Shown: one piece after another, positions 23,467-31,068 of the stretch
How the letters are laid out: every line of letters begins with the position of its first letter
Position numbering within the stretch: the first letter of the stretch is position 1
From: an uncultured Oscillospiraceae bacterium
GTDB lineage: Bacteria > Bacillota > Clostridia > Oscillospirales > Oscillospiraceae
DNA length: 34,573 nucleotides
Assembly: GCA_944385465.1 (NCBI GenBank)
Contig: CALWXH010000018.1
Location: forward strand, 1-34,573
Direction of reading: 5' to 3'
Notes under the pieces: generated by a model
Databases searched by the model: none
What the model was told of the DNA's origin: nothing
The model's input: the letters and a program-made list of their open reading frames with translations, nothing else
Translations under genes and position numbers: made by a program

Positions 23467-23772
23467 ATGCCCATCACAGTGAACAGCCAGTCCGGCGGCG
23501 CGGTCATCACGCTGTCCGGCGAGATCGACCACCACGGCGCCCGGGTGATGATGCAGCAGATGGAGGACGCCATCGCCCGTACCCTGCCCATGCGCCTGAC
23601 CCTGGACCTGTCCGGCGTCACCTTCATGGACAGCTCGGGCATCGCCGTGCTGCTGCGGGCCCTGCGGCAGATGAACCAGCTGGGGGGCAGCCTGCGGGTG
23701 ACATCCATCCCCGTCCAGGCCCGCCGGGTGCTGGACGCCGCCGGCGTGGGCCGGCTCATCACTTTGGAATAA
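23467..23772 (+). CDS. spoIIAA: Anti-sigma factor antagonist SpoIIAA
   Basis: 101 residues, a single STAS domain. The phosphorylation motif FMDSSGIAVLL places the regulated serine at Ser57. Unphosphorylated SpoIIAA binds SpoIIAB and frees sigma-F in the forespore. AGGAGG stands 8 nt before ATG 23467. It is the first gene of the intact spoIIA operon, 13 bp before spoIIAB. Confidence 0.95.
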   Translation: MPITVNSQSGGAVITLSGEIDHHGARVMMQQMEDAIARTLPMRLTLDLSGVTFMDSSGIAVLLRALRQMNQLGGSLRVTSIPVQARRVLDAAGVGRLITLE

Positions 23773-23785
23773 GGAGGGCTACATA

Positions 23786-24229
23786 GTGAAAGCCATCGAC
23801 CAGTCCACCATCCTCTTCACCTCCCGCTCGGCCAACGAGGGCTTCGCCCGCTCCTGCGCCGCCTGCTTCGCCGCCCAGCTGGACCCCACCCTGGACGAGG
23901 TGGCCGACATCAAGACCGCCGTGAGCGAGGCGGTGACCAACGCCATCGTCCACGCCTACCCCGACCGGCTGGGGCGCATCGCCCTGCGGCTGCGCCTGCT
24001 GGAGGGCAACACCCTGGAGGTGCAGGTGAAGGACACCGGGGTGGGCATCCCCGATGTGGAGCAGGCCCGCGCCCCCCTGTTCACCACCGGCAGCGAGGAG
24101 CGTTCCGGCATGGGCTTCACCATCATGGAGAGCTTTATGGACAGCCTGAAGGTGCGCTCCGCCCCGGGAAAGGGCACCACCGTCACCATGCGCAAGCGCA
24201 TCGCCCGCCGCTCCGGCGGGGGGCGGTGA
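23786..24229 (+). CDS. spoIIAB: Anti-sigma F factor and kinase SpoIIAB
   Basis: 147 residues, GHKL-type kinase. The N box EAVTNAIVHAY, G1 box DTGVGI and G2 box SGMGFTIM are all present. It binds and holds sigma-F and phosphorylates SpoIIAA on serine. GTG start at 23786 after AAGGAGGG; its stop overlaps the sigF start in GTGA, so the two are translated together in a matching ratio. Confidence 0.95.
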   Translation: MKAIDQSTILFTSRSANEGFARSCAACFAAQLDPTLDEVADIKTAVSEAVTNAIVHAYPDRLGRIALRLRLLEGNTLEVQVKDTGVGIPDVEQARAPLFTTGSEERSGMGFTIMESFMDSLKVRSAPGKGTTVTMRKRIARRSGGGR

Positions 24230-24954
24230 GAGGGCTGGACGCCCCCTCCCTGCTGGAGGCGGCCCGGAGGGGCGACAACGACGCCTGCGAGCGGCTGCTC
24301 ATTGACAACAGCGCCCTGATCTGGTCGGTGGCCCGGCGGTACTACGGCCGGGGGGTGGACCCGGAGGACCTGTACCAGCTGGGCTGCCTGGGCTTTCTCA
24401 AGGCGGTGCGGGGCTTCGACCCGGACTACGGCACCCAGTTTTCCACCTACGCCGTGCCCAAGATCGCCGGGGAGATCCGCCGCTTCCTCCGGGACGACGG
24501 CATGGTGAAGGTCAGCCGGGGGATGAAGGAGCGCTCCGCCGCCCTGCGCCAGGCCCGGCAGCAGCTGAGCCAGCAGCTGGGCCGGGAGCCCACCCTGTCC
24601 GAGCTGTCCGCCGCCACCGGCCTGGAGGCGGAGGACATCGCCGCGGCGGACACCGCCGCCCTCTCGGTGGCCTCCCTCCAGAGCGAGAGCGGCGAGGACG
24701 GCTTCACCCTGGAGTCGGTGCTGGGCACCGGCGGCATGGAGGAGGAAGTGGTGGAGCGCCTCACCCTGCGCTGGGCCATCGACGCGCTGCCCCAGCGGGA
24801 GCGGCAGGTGATCTTCCTGCGCTTTTACAAGGGCCTCACCCAGGACCGGGCCGCCCGGGTACTGGGGGTGAGCCAGGTGCAGGTGTCCCGCATCGAGCGC
24901 CGGGCCATCTCCCGGCTGCGGGAGGCCCTGACAGAGCCGCAGCAGACCGGATGA
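24226..24954 (+). CDS. sigF: RNA polymerase sporulation sigma factor sigma-F
   Basis: 242 residues. Sigma-70 regions: 2 (ARRYYGRGVDPEDLYQLGCL and FSTYAVPKIAGEIRRFLRDD), 3 (GREPTLSELSAATGL) and 4 (LPQRERQVIFLRFYKGLTQD, then SQVQVSRIERRAI). Region 1.1 is absent, as expected for a sporulation sigma. It directs the first forespore-specific genes. GTG start overlaps the spoIIAB stop by 4 nt. The terminator stem begins inside the last five codons. Confidence 0.95.
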   Translation: MRGLDAPSLLEAARRGDNDACERLLIDNSALIWSVARRYYGRGVDPEDLYQLGCLGFLKAVRGFDPDYGTQFSTYAVPKIAGEIRRFLRDDGMVKVSRGMKERSAALRQARQQLSQQLGREPTLSELSAATGLEAEDIAAADTAALSVASLQSESGEDGFTLESVLGTGGMEEEVVERLTLRWAIDALPQRERQVIFLRFYKGLTQDRAARVLGVSQVQVSRIERRAISRLREALTEPQQTG

Positions 24955-24990
24955 CAAGAGAATTTCCTTGTCATCCGGTCTGCTGTGTTG
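24940..24990 (+). terminator. Terminator of the spoIIA operon
   Basis: A perfect 19-bp stem (24940-24958 with 24967-24985) carries an 8-nt loop and is followed by TGTTGTTTT. It overlaps the end of the sigF coding sequence, including the stop codon. Confidence 0.92.
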
Positions 24991-25005
24991 TTTTCCACAT
25001 TTTGC

Positions 25006-25034
25006 TTGACTTTTTCTTCTATTTCCGCTATGTT
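25006..25034 (+). promoter_or_regulatory. Promoter of the small exported protein operon
   Basis: TTGACT (25006-25011), 17 bp, TATGTT (25029-25034). The surrounding 25000-25080 is markedly AT-rich compared with the rest of the window. Confidence 0.6.
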
Positions 25035-25095
25035 GATAGTGGAATAGTATTATATTTTGACTTTTTTGTGCATTCTGACAAGGAGGGCGATTCCC

Positions 25096-25122
25096 ATGAA
25101 CACCGCCGCGGCCCGTCACTGA
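25096..25122 (+). CDS. Possible 8-residue leader peptide
   Basis: ATG at 25096 follows a full AAGGAGG site (25080-25086) by 9 nt and encodes MNTAAARH before TGA. The ribosome site is as good as any in the window, yet the frame is tiny. It ends 28 nt before the next start. It could be a regulatory leader or a relic of a lost gene start. Confidence 0.4.
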   Translation: MNTAAARH

Positions 25123-25150
25123 CCCATTCCTCTGTGAAGGAGGGCCTGCA

Positions 25151-25498
25151 ATGAAAAAGAAAACCGTCATCACCCTTGTGGTGGTGCTGGCCGTGGGCGC
25201 CGTCCTGCTTTTTCACGCCTGGCTGTCCCCCGGAAGATTTCTCACCCCCGACTTCACCTGGATGGGGGAGTGCGTGGTGGTGGACAAGTCCGCCGGAGAC
25301 GGGGCTTGCCTGCTGCTGGTGCGCACGGGGGACGGCTACACCCCCGCCTATCTGACCCTGGAGTGTACGCCGGAGTGGTATCAGCAGCTCCAGCCCGGGG
25401 ACCGGATTTCCGGCGGATGGATCTATAACCGCAACACCCACCAGGGAAGCCTCTATTCCAGCGGCTTGCGCGTACTGGAAGGGGGCAGTCAGCCATGA
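25151..25498 (+). CDS. Small membrane-anchored protein, first of three related proteins
   Basis: 115 residues. An uncleaved signal anchor (about 5-25, KTVITLVVVLAVGAVLLF) precedes a short extracellular domain. The domain pattern VVVDKSAG, LLLVRTGDGYTP, LTLECTPEWYQQLQPGDRI resembles the next protein (IVLDK, LAVRTKES, LLLYCDE, YRQASAGDRL), so the two are paralogs, probably small beta-barrels. I recognise no named family. AAGGAGGG lies about 7 nt before ATG 25151; the stop overlaps the next start in ATGA. Confidence 0.75.
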   Translation: MKKKTVITLVVVLAVGAVLLFHAWLSPGRFLTPDFTWMGECVVVDKSAGDGACLLLVRTGDGYTPAYLTLECTPEWYQQLQPGDRISGGWIYNRNTHQGSLYSSGLRVLEGGSQP

Positions 25499-25842
25499 AC
25501 CTTGGAACCAAACGCCAGTGGCTCAGGCTGGCCCTGGGTATGGCCGCCCTGCTGTTTTTCGTGCTGTGCTTCATCGCCTCCCGTCCCCTCTACCTCCGGC
25601 TGTCCCACCACTCCGTTTCCGGAGAGGGGATCGTCCTGGACAAGGCGGTCACCGCGGAGGGATACACCCTGGCCGTCCGGACGAAAGAGAGCGGCCAGCC
25701 CTACCTGCTGCTGTACTGCGACGAGGCCTGTTACCGGCAGGCCTCCGCCGGGGACCGGCTCCGGTTTCACGGCCCGGTCAGCCCGCTCACCCAGTCCGGA
25801 CACATTCAGGAATTTGAACTGCAACAGGAGGGATTGCCGTGA
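25495..25842 (+). CDS. Small membrane-anchored protein, second of three related proteins
   Basis: 115 residues with an N-terminal membrane helix (about 11-28) and an extracellular domain related to the previous protein: GEGIVLDK, YTLAVRTKESGQ, YLLLYCDEACYRQ, GDRLRFHG. It overlaps its neighbours by 4 nt on both sides (ATGA and GTGA), so all three are translationally coupled. Its last 15 codons, with the next gene's start, were duplicated at 26178-26270. Function unknown. Confidence 0.75.
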   Translation: MNLGTKRQWLRLALGMAALLFFVLCFIASRPLYLRLSHHSVSGEGIVLDKAVTAEGYTLAVRTKESGQPYLLLYCDEACYRQASAGDRLRFHGPVSPLTQSGHIQEFELQQEGLP

Positions 25843-26150
25843 AACGTCTCACTGCCCTGCTGGCCGCCCTGCTTCTCCTCCTGGCCCTGGTGGGCTGCGC
25901 CCCGGAGAGCTCCTACCCTGAGGATTCCTACCTGATCCGGGGCACCGTGTACCTGAAAGACCAGTTGGCAACTCCCATCATCTGTATCTATCGGGATGAG
26001 GAGTACGGGGGCGGACTGGCCGCCATCTCGGTAGACAATCTGGATGACTTTGAGATTGGCGACCGGGTGGAAGCCCGGGTGGGCGGCCGCATCATGGAGA
26101 TGAGCCCGTGCTTATACCAATACTACTACTCCTGCCGGGTCATCGGCTGA
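25839..26150 (+). CDS. Small lipoprotein, third related protein
   Basis: 103 residues. A signal peptide ending in the lipobox LVGC (Cys20) marks it for lipid attachment. The mature part has RGTVYLKD and FEIGDRVEARVGG, weakly matching the VLDK and GDRL motifs of the two upstream proteins, so it is probably a third, more divergent paralog. GTG start at 25839 follows AGGAGGG by 6 nt and overlaps the previous stop. Its first 11 codons are shared nearly exactly with the gene at 26238. Confidence 0.75.
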   Translation: MKRLTALLAALLLLLALVGCAPESSYPEDSYLIRGTVYLKDQLATPIICIYRDEEYGGGLAAISVDNLDDFEIGDRVEARVGGRIMEMSPCLYQYYYSCRVIG

Positions 26151-26178
26151 CCCCCCTCCCCGCCTGAAACACACGCAC

Positions 26179-26226
26179 AGCCAGCTCACCCACTCCGGAC
26201 ACATTCAGAAATTTGAGTTGCAATAG
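26179..26226 (+). pseudogene. Duplicated tail of the second small exported gene
   Basis: The 16 codons read SQLTHSGHIQKFELQ and a stop, matching SPLTQSGHIQEFELQ at the end of the gene at 25495. The copy has an early TAG where the parent reads CAG. It has no start, so it is a relic of a tandem duplication whose right part carries the start of the next gene. Confidence 0.8.
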
Positions 26227-26237
26227 GAGGGATTGCC

Positions 26238-26678
26238 ATGAAACGTCTCACTGCCCTGCTGGCCGCCCTGGCCGTTTGCCTGGCGGTCTCTGTGTCTGTC
26301 AATCTATATCAGGCTTTTGGTTCCCCCCAAACCCAGCCGGTGCGGGGAACCTATATCACCCCCCAGGAAACCTATGCCCAGAACTACAACAGGGGCGCGG
26401 CCTGGATGGTGCTGACCGAGGACCACTTTTACCTGTATGACGGGCTGACCCTGGAACTGATGGAGGAAGGGGAATACCGCACTTCCGAAGACGGGCAATA
26501 CCTGGACCTGACGGCGGACGGTGCACCCTATATGCAGGCCGCCTTAGACGGCAAAACCCTGTGCCTGATCCACCCGGACGGGAACGGGGTCATCGCAGTA
26601 CAGCATGTGAACAACGAATATGTATTCCCGGGCGCGTACCCAGACTCTTTTTCCCCGGGCGGCGCGGCGAAGGTCTGA
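26238..26678 (+). CDS. Exported protein with a duplicated signal peptide
   Basis: 146 residues. The first 11 (MKRLTALLAAL) equal those of the lipoprotein at 25839; the rest of the signal differs and has no lipobox. The mature part (TYITPQETYAQNYNRGAAWM, then YLYDGLTLELMEEGEYR and LDGKTLCLIHPDGNG) is unrelated to the three upstream proteins and looks like a small beta-sheet domain. Ribosome site AGGAGGG was carried along in the duplication. So a new mature protein is joined to a copied expression and export signal. Function unknown. Confidence 0.75.
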   Translation: MKRLTALLAALAVCLAVSVSVNLYQAFGSPQTQPVRGTYITPQETYAQNYNRGAAWMVLTEDHFYLYDGLTLELMEEGEYRTSEDGQYLDLTADGAPYMQAALDGKTLCLIHPDGNGVIAVQHVNNEYVFPGAYPDSFSPGGAAKV

Positions 26679-26703
26679 CCCCCTCCCCGCCTGAAACACA
26701 CGC

Positions 26704-26737
26704 GCAGCCCGCCCGGCCAGAAGGCCGGGCGGGCTGC
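26704..26737. terminator. Terminator between the exported-protein operon and the isomerase-like gene
   Basis: GCAGCCCGCCCGGCC pairs perfectly with GGCCGGGCGGGCTGC around AGAA. It stands between two convergent genes and can serve both. Confidence 0.8.
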
Positions 26738-26765
26738 AGACATTTGCTCTGTTTTCTCTGCCGGC

Positions 26766-27728
26766 TTACAGCCACCACATGCCGTCCTCCGTGTCCCGGA
26801 TGAGCATGGGCTTCAACACGTCCACCGCCTTTTCCAGCCCCTCCCGGATGGACATCAGGCCGTCCTCGTGCTCGATGCTCACCGCCCCGTCGTACCCCGC
26901 CAGGCGCAGGGCGGACAGGATGTCCCGCCACACCGGCTCCCCGTGGCCCCAGCCCACGGTGCAGAACACCCAGGAGCGCTCCCGGAGCAGGTGGTAGCCC
27001 TTGGTGTCCAGCACGCCGGCGCGGCCGGTATTCTGCGGGTCGATGCGGGTATCCTTGGCGTGGACGTGGTAGATGGCCTCCCCCAGGGCCCGGATGGCGG
27101 CCGCCGGGTCCACCCCCTGCCAGAACAGGTGGCTGGGGTCGAAGTTGGCCCCCACCGTCTCCCCCACCCCGGAGCGCAGGCGCAGCAGGGTGTCCGGGTT
27201 GTACACGCAGAAGCCCGGGTGCATCTCGATGGCCACCCGCACCCCCGCCTCCCGGGCCAGCCGGGCCGCCCCCTCCCAGTAGGGGAACAGCACCTCGTTC
27301 CACTGGTAGTCCAGGGTGCGGGCAAAGTCCTCCGGCCAGGGACAGGTGACCCAGTTGGGGGTGGCGTCCCCCGGCCCGCCGCCGGGGCAGCCGGAGAAGG
27401 TGACCACCGTGTCCACCTCCAGCAGGTTGGCCAGGCGCAGGGTATCCAGATAGGTCTGGTGGTCCGCCGCCGCCCGCTCCCCGTCCGGGTGGACCGGGTT
27501 GCCGTGGCAGGACAGGGCGGAGATGGACATGCCGTTGTCCGCCAGCAGCCTCTTCAGCTCCTGCGTCCGGCCGGGCCGGGCCAGATAATACGCCGGGTCA
27601 CAGTGGGCCTTGTTGGTATAGCCGCCGGTGCCCAGCTCCACCTGCTCCACCCCCAGCCCCCGCAGATAGGGCAGCACCTGGTCCAGGCCCTGGTGGGAAA
27701 AGGGGACGGTCAGCACGCTGAGTTTCAT
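26766..27728 (-). CDS. Sugar phosphate isomerase/epimerase family protein
   Basis: 320 residues, an AP-endonuclease-2-like TIM barrel. Metal-binding segments visible: VAIEMHPGF, GANFDPSHLFWQG, YHVHAKDTR and VSIEHED, the typical Glu/Asp/His/Glu order of this family. Such enzymes isomerise or epimerise sugars, inositols or related compounds; the substrate is unknown. ATG 27728 follows GGAAGGTGA by 8 nt; a GTG at 27737 lies inside that site. It appears monocistronic. Confidence 0.88.
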   Translation of the reverse strand: MKLSVLTVPFSHQGLDQVLPYLRGLGVEQVELGTGGYTNKAHCDPAYYLARPGRTQELKRLLADNGMSISALSCHGNPVHPDGERAAADHQTYLDTLRLANLLEVDTVVTFSGCPGGGPGDATPNWVTCPWPEDFARTLDYQWNEVLFPYWEGAARLAREAGVRVAIEMHPGFCVYNPDTLLRLRSGVGETVGANFDPSHLFWQGVDPAAAIRALGEAIYHVHAKDTRIDPQNTGRAGVLDTKGYHLLRERSWVFCTVGWGHGEPVWRDILSALRLAGYDGAVSIEHEDGLMSIREGLEKAVDVLKPMLIRDTEDGMWWL

Positions 27729-27876
27729 TGCAATCACCTTCCGATTGTCTTGTTCGGTGTTTCAGCATACCACATCCCGCCCCCACCGTCCAGTGGAAAT
27801 CTGCCGCTCGGGCAAAAATCCCGCCGGGGGAAGTCGCGCCAGCCGGCGGCGCCTTCGCCCTCCGGGCGGAAGGGGC

Positions 27877-27905
27877 TTGAAAAATTCCCCGCCGCGTACT
27901 ATGAT
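27877..27905 (+). promoter_or_regulatory. Promoter of the glycosyltransferase/GtrA pair
   Basis: TTGAAA (27877-27882), 17 bp, TATGAT (27900-27905), 74 bp before the start codon. Confidence 0.65.
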
Positions 27906-27979
27906 AGGGGTATCGGCACAGCGGGCCGCTGCTTTCCGGCCCGCCGCGCACTTCTTTTTTCTGTTACGGAGAGAATCAC

Positions 27980-28948
27980 ATGGACAACACGCTGTATATC
28001 GTTGTGCCCTGCTACAACGAGGAGGAGGTCCTGCCCGAGACCTCCAGGCGGCTGCGGGCCAAACTGGAGCAGCTCATGGCCGCGGGAAAGATCAGCCGGA
28101 AGAGCCGGGTGCTCTACGTCAACGACGGCTCCAAGGACCGCACCTGGAAGCTCATCTCCCGGCTCCACGAGGCGTGCCCCCTGTTCTGCGGGGTGGATCT
28201 GACCCGCAACCGGGGCCATCAGAACGCCCTGCTGGCCGGGCTGATGACCGCCAAGGACCGGGCGGACATGGTCATTTCCATGGACGCCGACCTCCAGGAC
28301 GATGTGGACGCGGTGGACGCCATGGTGGACAAGTTCCTGGAGGGGGTGGACATCGTCTACGGGGTGCGCTCCTCCCGGAAGCGGGACACCTTCTTCAAGC
28401 GCACCACCGCCGAGGGCTTCTACCGGGTGATGAACGCCATGGGGGCGGAGACGGTGTTCAACCACGCCGACTACCGCCTCATGTCCCGGCGGGCGCTGGA
28501 GGGGCTGGCCCAGTTCAAGGAGGTCAACCTCTTCCTGCGGGGCATCGTGCCCATGATCGGCTACCGCACCGACACGGTGGAGTACGAGCGGGGGGAGCGG
28601 TTTGCCGGTGAGAGCAAATACCCCCTGAAGAAGATGCTGTCCTTCGCCATGGAGGGCATCACCTCCCTGTCGGTGAAACCCCTGCGGATGATCACCGGCC
28701 TGGGCTTTCTGATCTTTCTCGTCTCCCTGGTGATGATCGTGTACAACATCGTGCGCTGGGCCATGGGGGCCACCGTCACCGGCTGGGCCAGCCTGGCCTG
28801 TTCCATCTGGCTCATCGGCGGGCTGATCCTGCTCTCCCTGGGGGTGGTGGGCGAGTATATCGGCAAGATCTACCTGGAGGCCAAGGGCCGGCCCCGGTTC
28901 CTCATCCGCCAGGTGCTGGAGGACGGACATGGACAAAAAGAAGGCTAA
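27980..28948 (+). CDS. Family 2 glycosyltransferase, GtrB/DPM1-like
   Basis: 322 residues. The GT-A domain (1-225) has IVVPCYNEEE, VNDGSKDRT at 47-55 and the metal-binding MDADLQDD with Asp102 and Asp104. Two C-terminal helices (about 230-255 and 265-295) anchor it in the membrane. Such enzymes move a sugar from a nucleotide donor to polyprenyl phosphate; the GtrA flippase encoded next supports this. Products are used to decorate wall polymers. GGAGA precedes ATG 27980; the 3' end overlaps gtrA by 20 bp. Confidence 0.92.
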   Translation: MDNTLYIVVPCYNEEEVLPETSRRLRAKLEQLMAAGKISRKSRVLYVNDGSKDRTWKLISRLHEACPLFCGVDLTRNRGHQNALLAGLMTAKDRADMVISMDADLQDDVDAVDAMVDKFLEGVDIVYGVRSSRKRDTFFKRTTAEGFYRVMNAMGAETVFNHADYRLMSRRALEGLAQFKEVNLFLRGIVPMIGYRTDTVEYERGERFAGESKYPLKKMLSFAMEGITSLSVKPLRMITGLGFLIFLVSLVMIVYNIVRWAMGATVTGWASLACSIWLIGGLILLSLGVVGEYIGKIYLEAKGRPRFLIRQVLEDGHGQKEG

Positions 28949-29354
28949 GCTGCTGGACGCCACGGTGTGGAAATTCCTCCTGGTGGGGGTGGCCAACACC
29001 CTGGTGGGCTCGGGGGTCATGTTTTTGCTGTACAACCTGGCCCACGTCCACTACTGGGTGGCGGTGTGCGCCAACTATGTGGTGGGGGGCATCCTGAGCT
29101 TTTTCCTCAACAAGTACTTCACCTTCCAGAACCGGGAGCGCTCCGCCGCCCAGGTGCTGCGCTTCATCCTCACCGTGGCGGTGTGTGCCCTCGTGGCCTA
29201 CGGCCTGGCCAAGCCCGCGGTGCGCTGGGTGCTGGCGGGGTATGGGGAGCGGGTGCAGGAGAACGTGGCCATGCTGGCCGGCATGGTGCTGTACACCGGC
29301 CTGAACTATTTCGGCCAGCGGTTCTTCGCCTTCCGGCAAAAAAACCAGGGCTGA
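28929..29354 (+). CDS. GtrA-family membrane protein
   Basis: 141 residues with four membrane helices; FLLVGVANTLVGSGVMFLLY and the FFLNKYFTFQ motif mark the GtrA family. GtrA proteins are thought to flip polyprenyl-phosphate sugars made by GtrB-type enzymes across the membrane. It overlaps the glycosyltransferase gene by 20 bp, confirming joint function. The third member, a sugar-transferring GtrC-type enzyme, is not found in this window. Confidence 0.92.
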   Translation: MDKKKAKLLDATVWKFLLVGVANTLVGSGVMFLLYNLAHVHYWVAVCANYVVGGILSFFLNKYFTFQNRERSAAQVLRFILTVAVCALVAYGLAKPAVRWVLAGYGERVQENVAMLAGMVLYTGLNYFGQRFFAFRQKNQG

Positions 29355-29378
29355 GGGCCGGAATTTCCCCCTTCGCAC

Positions 29379-29407
29379 TTGCATTTTCCCGCCGTCCGGC
29401 ATACAAT
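29379..29407 (+). promoter_or_regulatory. Promoter of the coiled-coil protein
   Basis: TTGCAT (29379-29384), 17 bp, TACAAT (29402-29407). Confidence 0.5.
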
Positions 29408-29467
29408 ATGGACAGGATCACCCGGGATTCATCCCACATGTTTCTGATATGACAGGAGGCTTTTACT

Positions 29468-29875
29468 ATGGGCATTGATTTTGACCGTCTGAAAGAGCGG
29501 GCCGGCGAGCTGGCCCAGGCCGGCGTGGCCAAGGCCAAGGAACTCACCGACGCCGGCGTGGCCAAGGCCAAGCAGCTGACCGAGATCGGCAAGCTGAAGA
29601 TGCGCAACTCCAGCCACCGGGACGCCATCCGCAAGGCCTATCTGGAGCTGGGCAAGCTGTACTATGCCGAGCGCAGCTCCGCCCCCGAGCCCGGCTACGC
29701 CGATCTGTGCCAGAAGATCACCGACGCCAACGCCAAAATCGCGTACAACGAGCAGCGCATCGCCGACATCAAGGCCGCCGGCGAGCTGTCCGACGAAGAG
29801 GTGGAAGAGGCCGCCTATGACGGCGAGCCCGAGGACGAGGACGCCCCGGAGGACGAGGCCGACGACCAGGTGTAA
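29468..29875 (+). CDS. Small helical protein with 11-residue repeats
   Basis: 135 residues, soluble. Residues 15-38 carry two copies of an 11-residue unit (AGVAKAKELTD, AGVAKAKQLTE), which at DNA level is a 33-bp tandem repeat. The middle (LELGKLYYAE, then CQKITDANAKIAYNEQRIAD) matches a common clostridial family of short coiled-coil proteins with a YxxLGKLYY-type motif. Those often end in a zinc ribbon; here the end is instead an acidic tail (EDEDAPEDEADD). AGGAGG lies 7 nt before the ATG. Function unknown; monocistronic with its own terminator. Confidence 0.8.
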   Translation: MGIDFDRLKERAGELAQAGVAKAKELTDAGVAKAKQLTEIGKLKMRNSSHRDAIRKAYLELGKLYYAERSSAPEPGYADLCQKITDANAKIAYNEQRIADIKAAGELSDEEVEEAAYDGEPEDEDAPEDEADDQV

Positions 29876-29896
29876 AACTCCATCCAGACCAAATGG

Positions 29897-29926
29897 CCCG
29901 CCGCGCACTGCCGCGGCGGGTTTTTT
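29897..29926 (+). terminator. Terminator of the small helical protein gene
   Basis: CCCGCCGCG pairs with CGCGGCGGG around CACTGC, followed by TTTTTT. Confidence 0.92.
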
Positions 29927-30002
29927 GCGCGCGGATTCCCCTGCCCTGCCCCGCCGGGTTCCGGGGGGTGGGGGGCGGCTCTCCAAAAAGAAAAAATACC
30001 CC

Positions 30003-30031
30003 TTTACTTTAGCGTGCTACTATGCTAAAAT
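30003..30031 (+). promoter_or_regulatory. Promoter and possible operator of the amino-acid ABC operon
   Basis: TTTACT (30003-30008), 17 bp, TAAAAT (30026-30031). An inverted repeat TTTAGC-N10-GCTAAA (30008-30013 and 30024-30029) fills the space between the boxes, a typical repressor position. Confidence 0.6.
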
Positions 30032-30083
30032 ATCACTTGACCTGCCGGGACCGCCGGCAGAGGTATCGTTTGGAGGGAACATC

Positions 30084-30977
30084 ATGAAAAAGATTCTTGC
30101 CTTGATTCTGGCCCTGTGCCTGAGCCTGTCCCTGGCCGCCTGCGGCGGGAACAACGCCCCCCAGGATCAGAACTCCCCTGCCGGGGACGACCCCGCCACC
30201 ACCACCGCCCCCGCCCAGTCCGCAGCCGTGGAAGAGGGCGGCGATACTGAGAGCGATGTGGCCTATGTCCAGGCGCAGGGCACCCTGTATGTGGGCATCA
30301 CCAACTTCGCCCCCATGGACTACAAGGAGGCGGGCAGCGATGAGTGGATCGGCTTTGACGCGGACATGGCCAAGGCTTTCGCCGAGAGCCTGGGGGTGAA
30401 CGTGGAGTTCCAGGAGATCACCTGGGACTACAAGGTCCAGGAGCTGGACTCCAAGACCATTGACTGCGTGTGGAACGGCATGACCATCAACGACGAGGTC
30501 ACCGCCGCCATGGCGGTGTCCGACCCCTACTGCACCAACTACCAGGTGCTGGTCTACCCCGCGGACAAAGCCGCCGAGTTTGAGGGCCTGACCTCTCTGG
30601 AGGGGCTGTATGTGGCGGTGGAGTCCGGCTCCGCCGGCGAGGACGCCGCCGAGGCCCTGGGGGCCACCACCGTGCCGGTGCAGGCCCAGTCCAACACCCT
30701 GATGGAGGTCCAGTCCGGCAACTCCGACGCCGCCGTCATCGACGTGCTCATGGCCGCCGAGATGACCGGCGAGGGCACCAGCTACGCCGACCTGGCCTAC
30801 AGCCTGAACCTGAACGAGGCCCAGGGGCTGGAGTCTGAGAACTACGGCGTGGGCTTCCGCAAGGGCTCCGACCTGGTGGACGCCTTCAACGAGTTCTGGG
30901 CCCAGGCCGTGGCCGACGGCACCGTGCTGGAGATCGCCACCACCTACGGCCTGCAGGACGCCGTCATCCTGGAGTAA
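30084..30977 (+). CDS. Amino-acid ABC transporter substrate-binding lipoprotein
   Basis: 297 residues. Lipoprotein signal with lipobox LAAC (Cys20), a Thr/Ala/Pro-rich linker (about 25-60), then an SBP_bac_3 domain: VGITNFAPMDYKE, WIGFDADMAKAFAESLGV, and DCVWNGMTIND. It captures a polar amino acid outside the cell and delivers it to the permease; cystine or another polar amino acid is plausible but not proven. GGAGGG stands 8 nt before the ATG. A strong hairpin follows before the permease gene, which would make this gene's message more abundant, as usual for binding proteins. Confidence 0.93.
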   Translation: MKKILALILALCLSLSLAACGGNNAPQDQNSPAGDDPATTTAPAQSAAVEEGGDTESDVAYVQAQGTLYVGITNFAPMDYKEAGSDEWIGFDADMAKAFAESLGVNVEFQEITWDYKVQELDSKTIDCVWNGMTINDEVTAAMAVSDPYCTNYQVLVYPADKAAEFEGLTSLEGLYVAVESGSAGEDAAEALGATTVPVQAQSNTLMEVQSGNSDAAVIDVLMAAEMTGEGTSYADLAYSLNLNEAQGLESENYGVGFRKGSDLVDAFNEFWAQAVADGTVLEIATTYGLQDAVILE

Positions 30978-30992
30978 CGGGACCTATCCAAC

Positions 30993-31024
30993 AAAAGCAG
31001 AGGGCGGGAGCGCCCTCTGCTTTT
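30993..31024 (+). terminator. Internal terminator between binding protein and permease
   Basis: AAAAGCAGAGGGCG pairs perfectly with CGCCCTCTGCTTTT around GGAG. Partial read-through would feed the two downstream genes. Confidence 0.85.
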
Positions 31025-31068
31025 GAGCGGAATGCCCTCACCATCCCACACAGAGAGGACTGCCTCCT

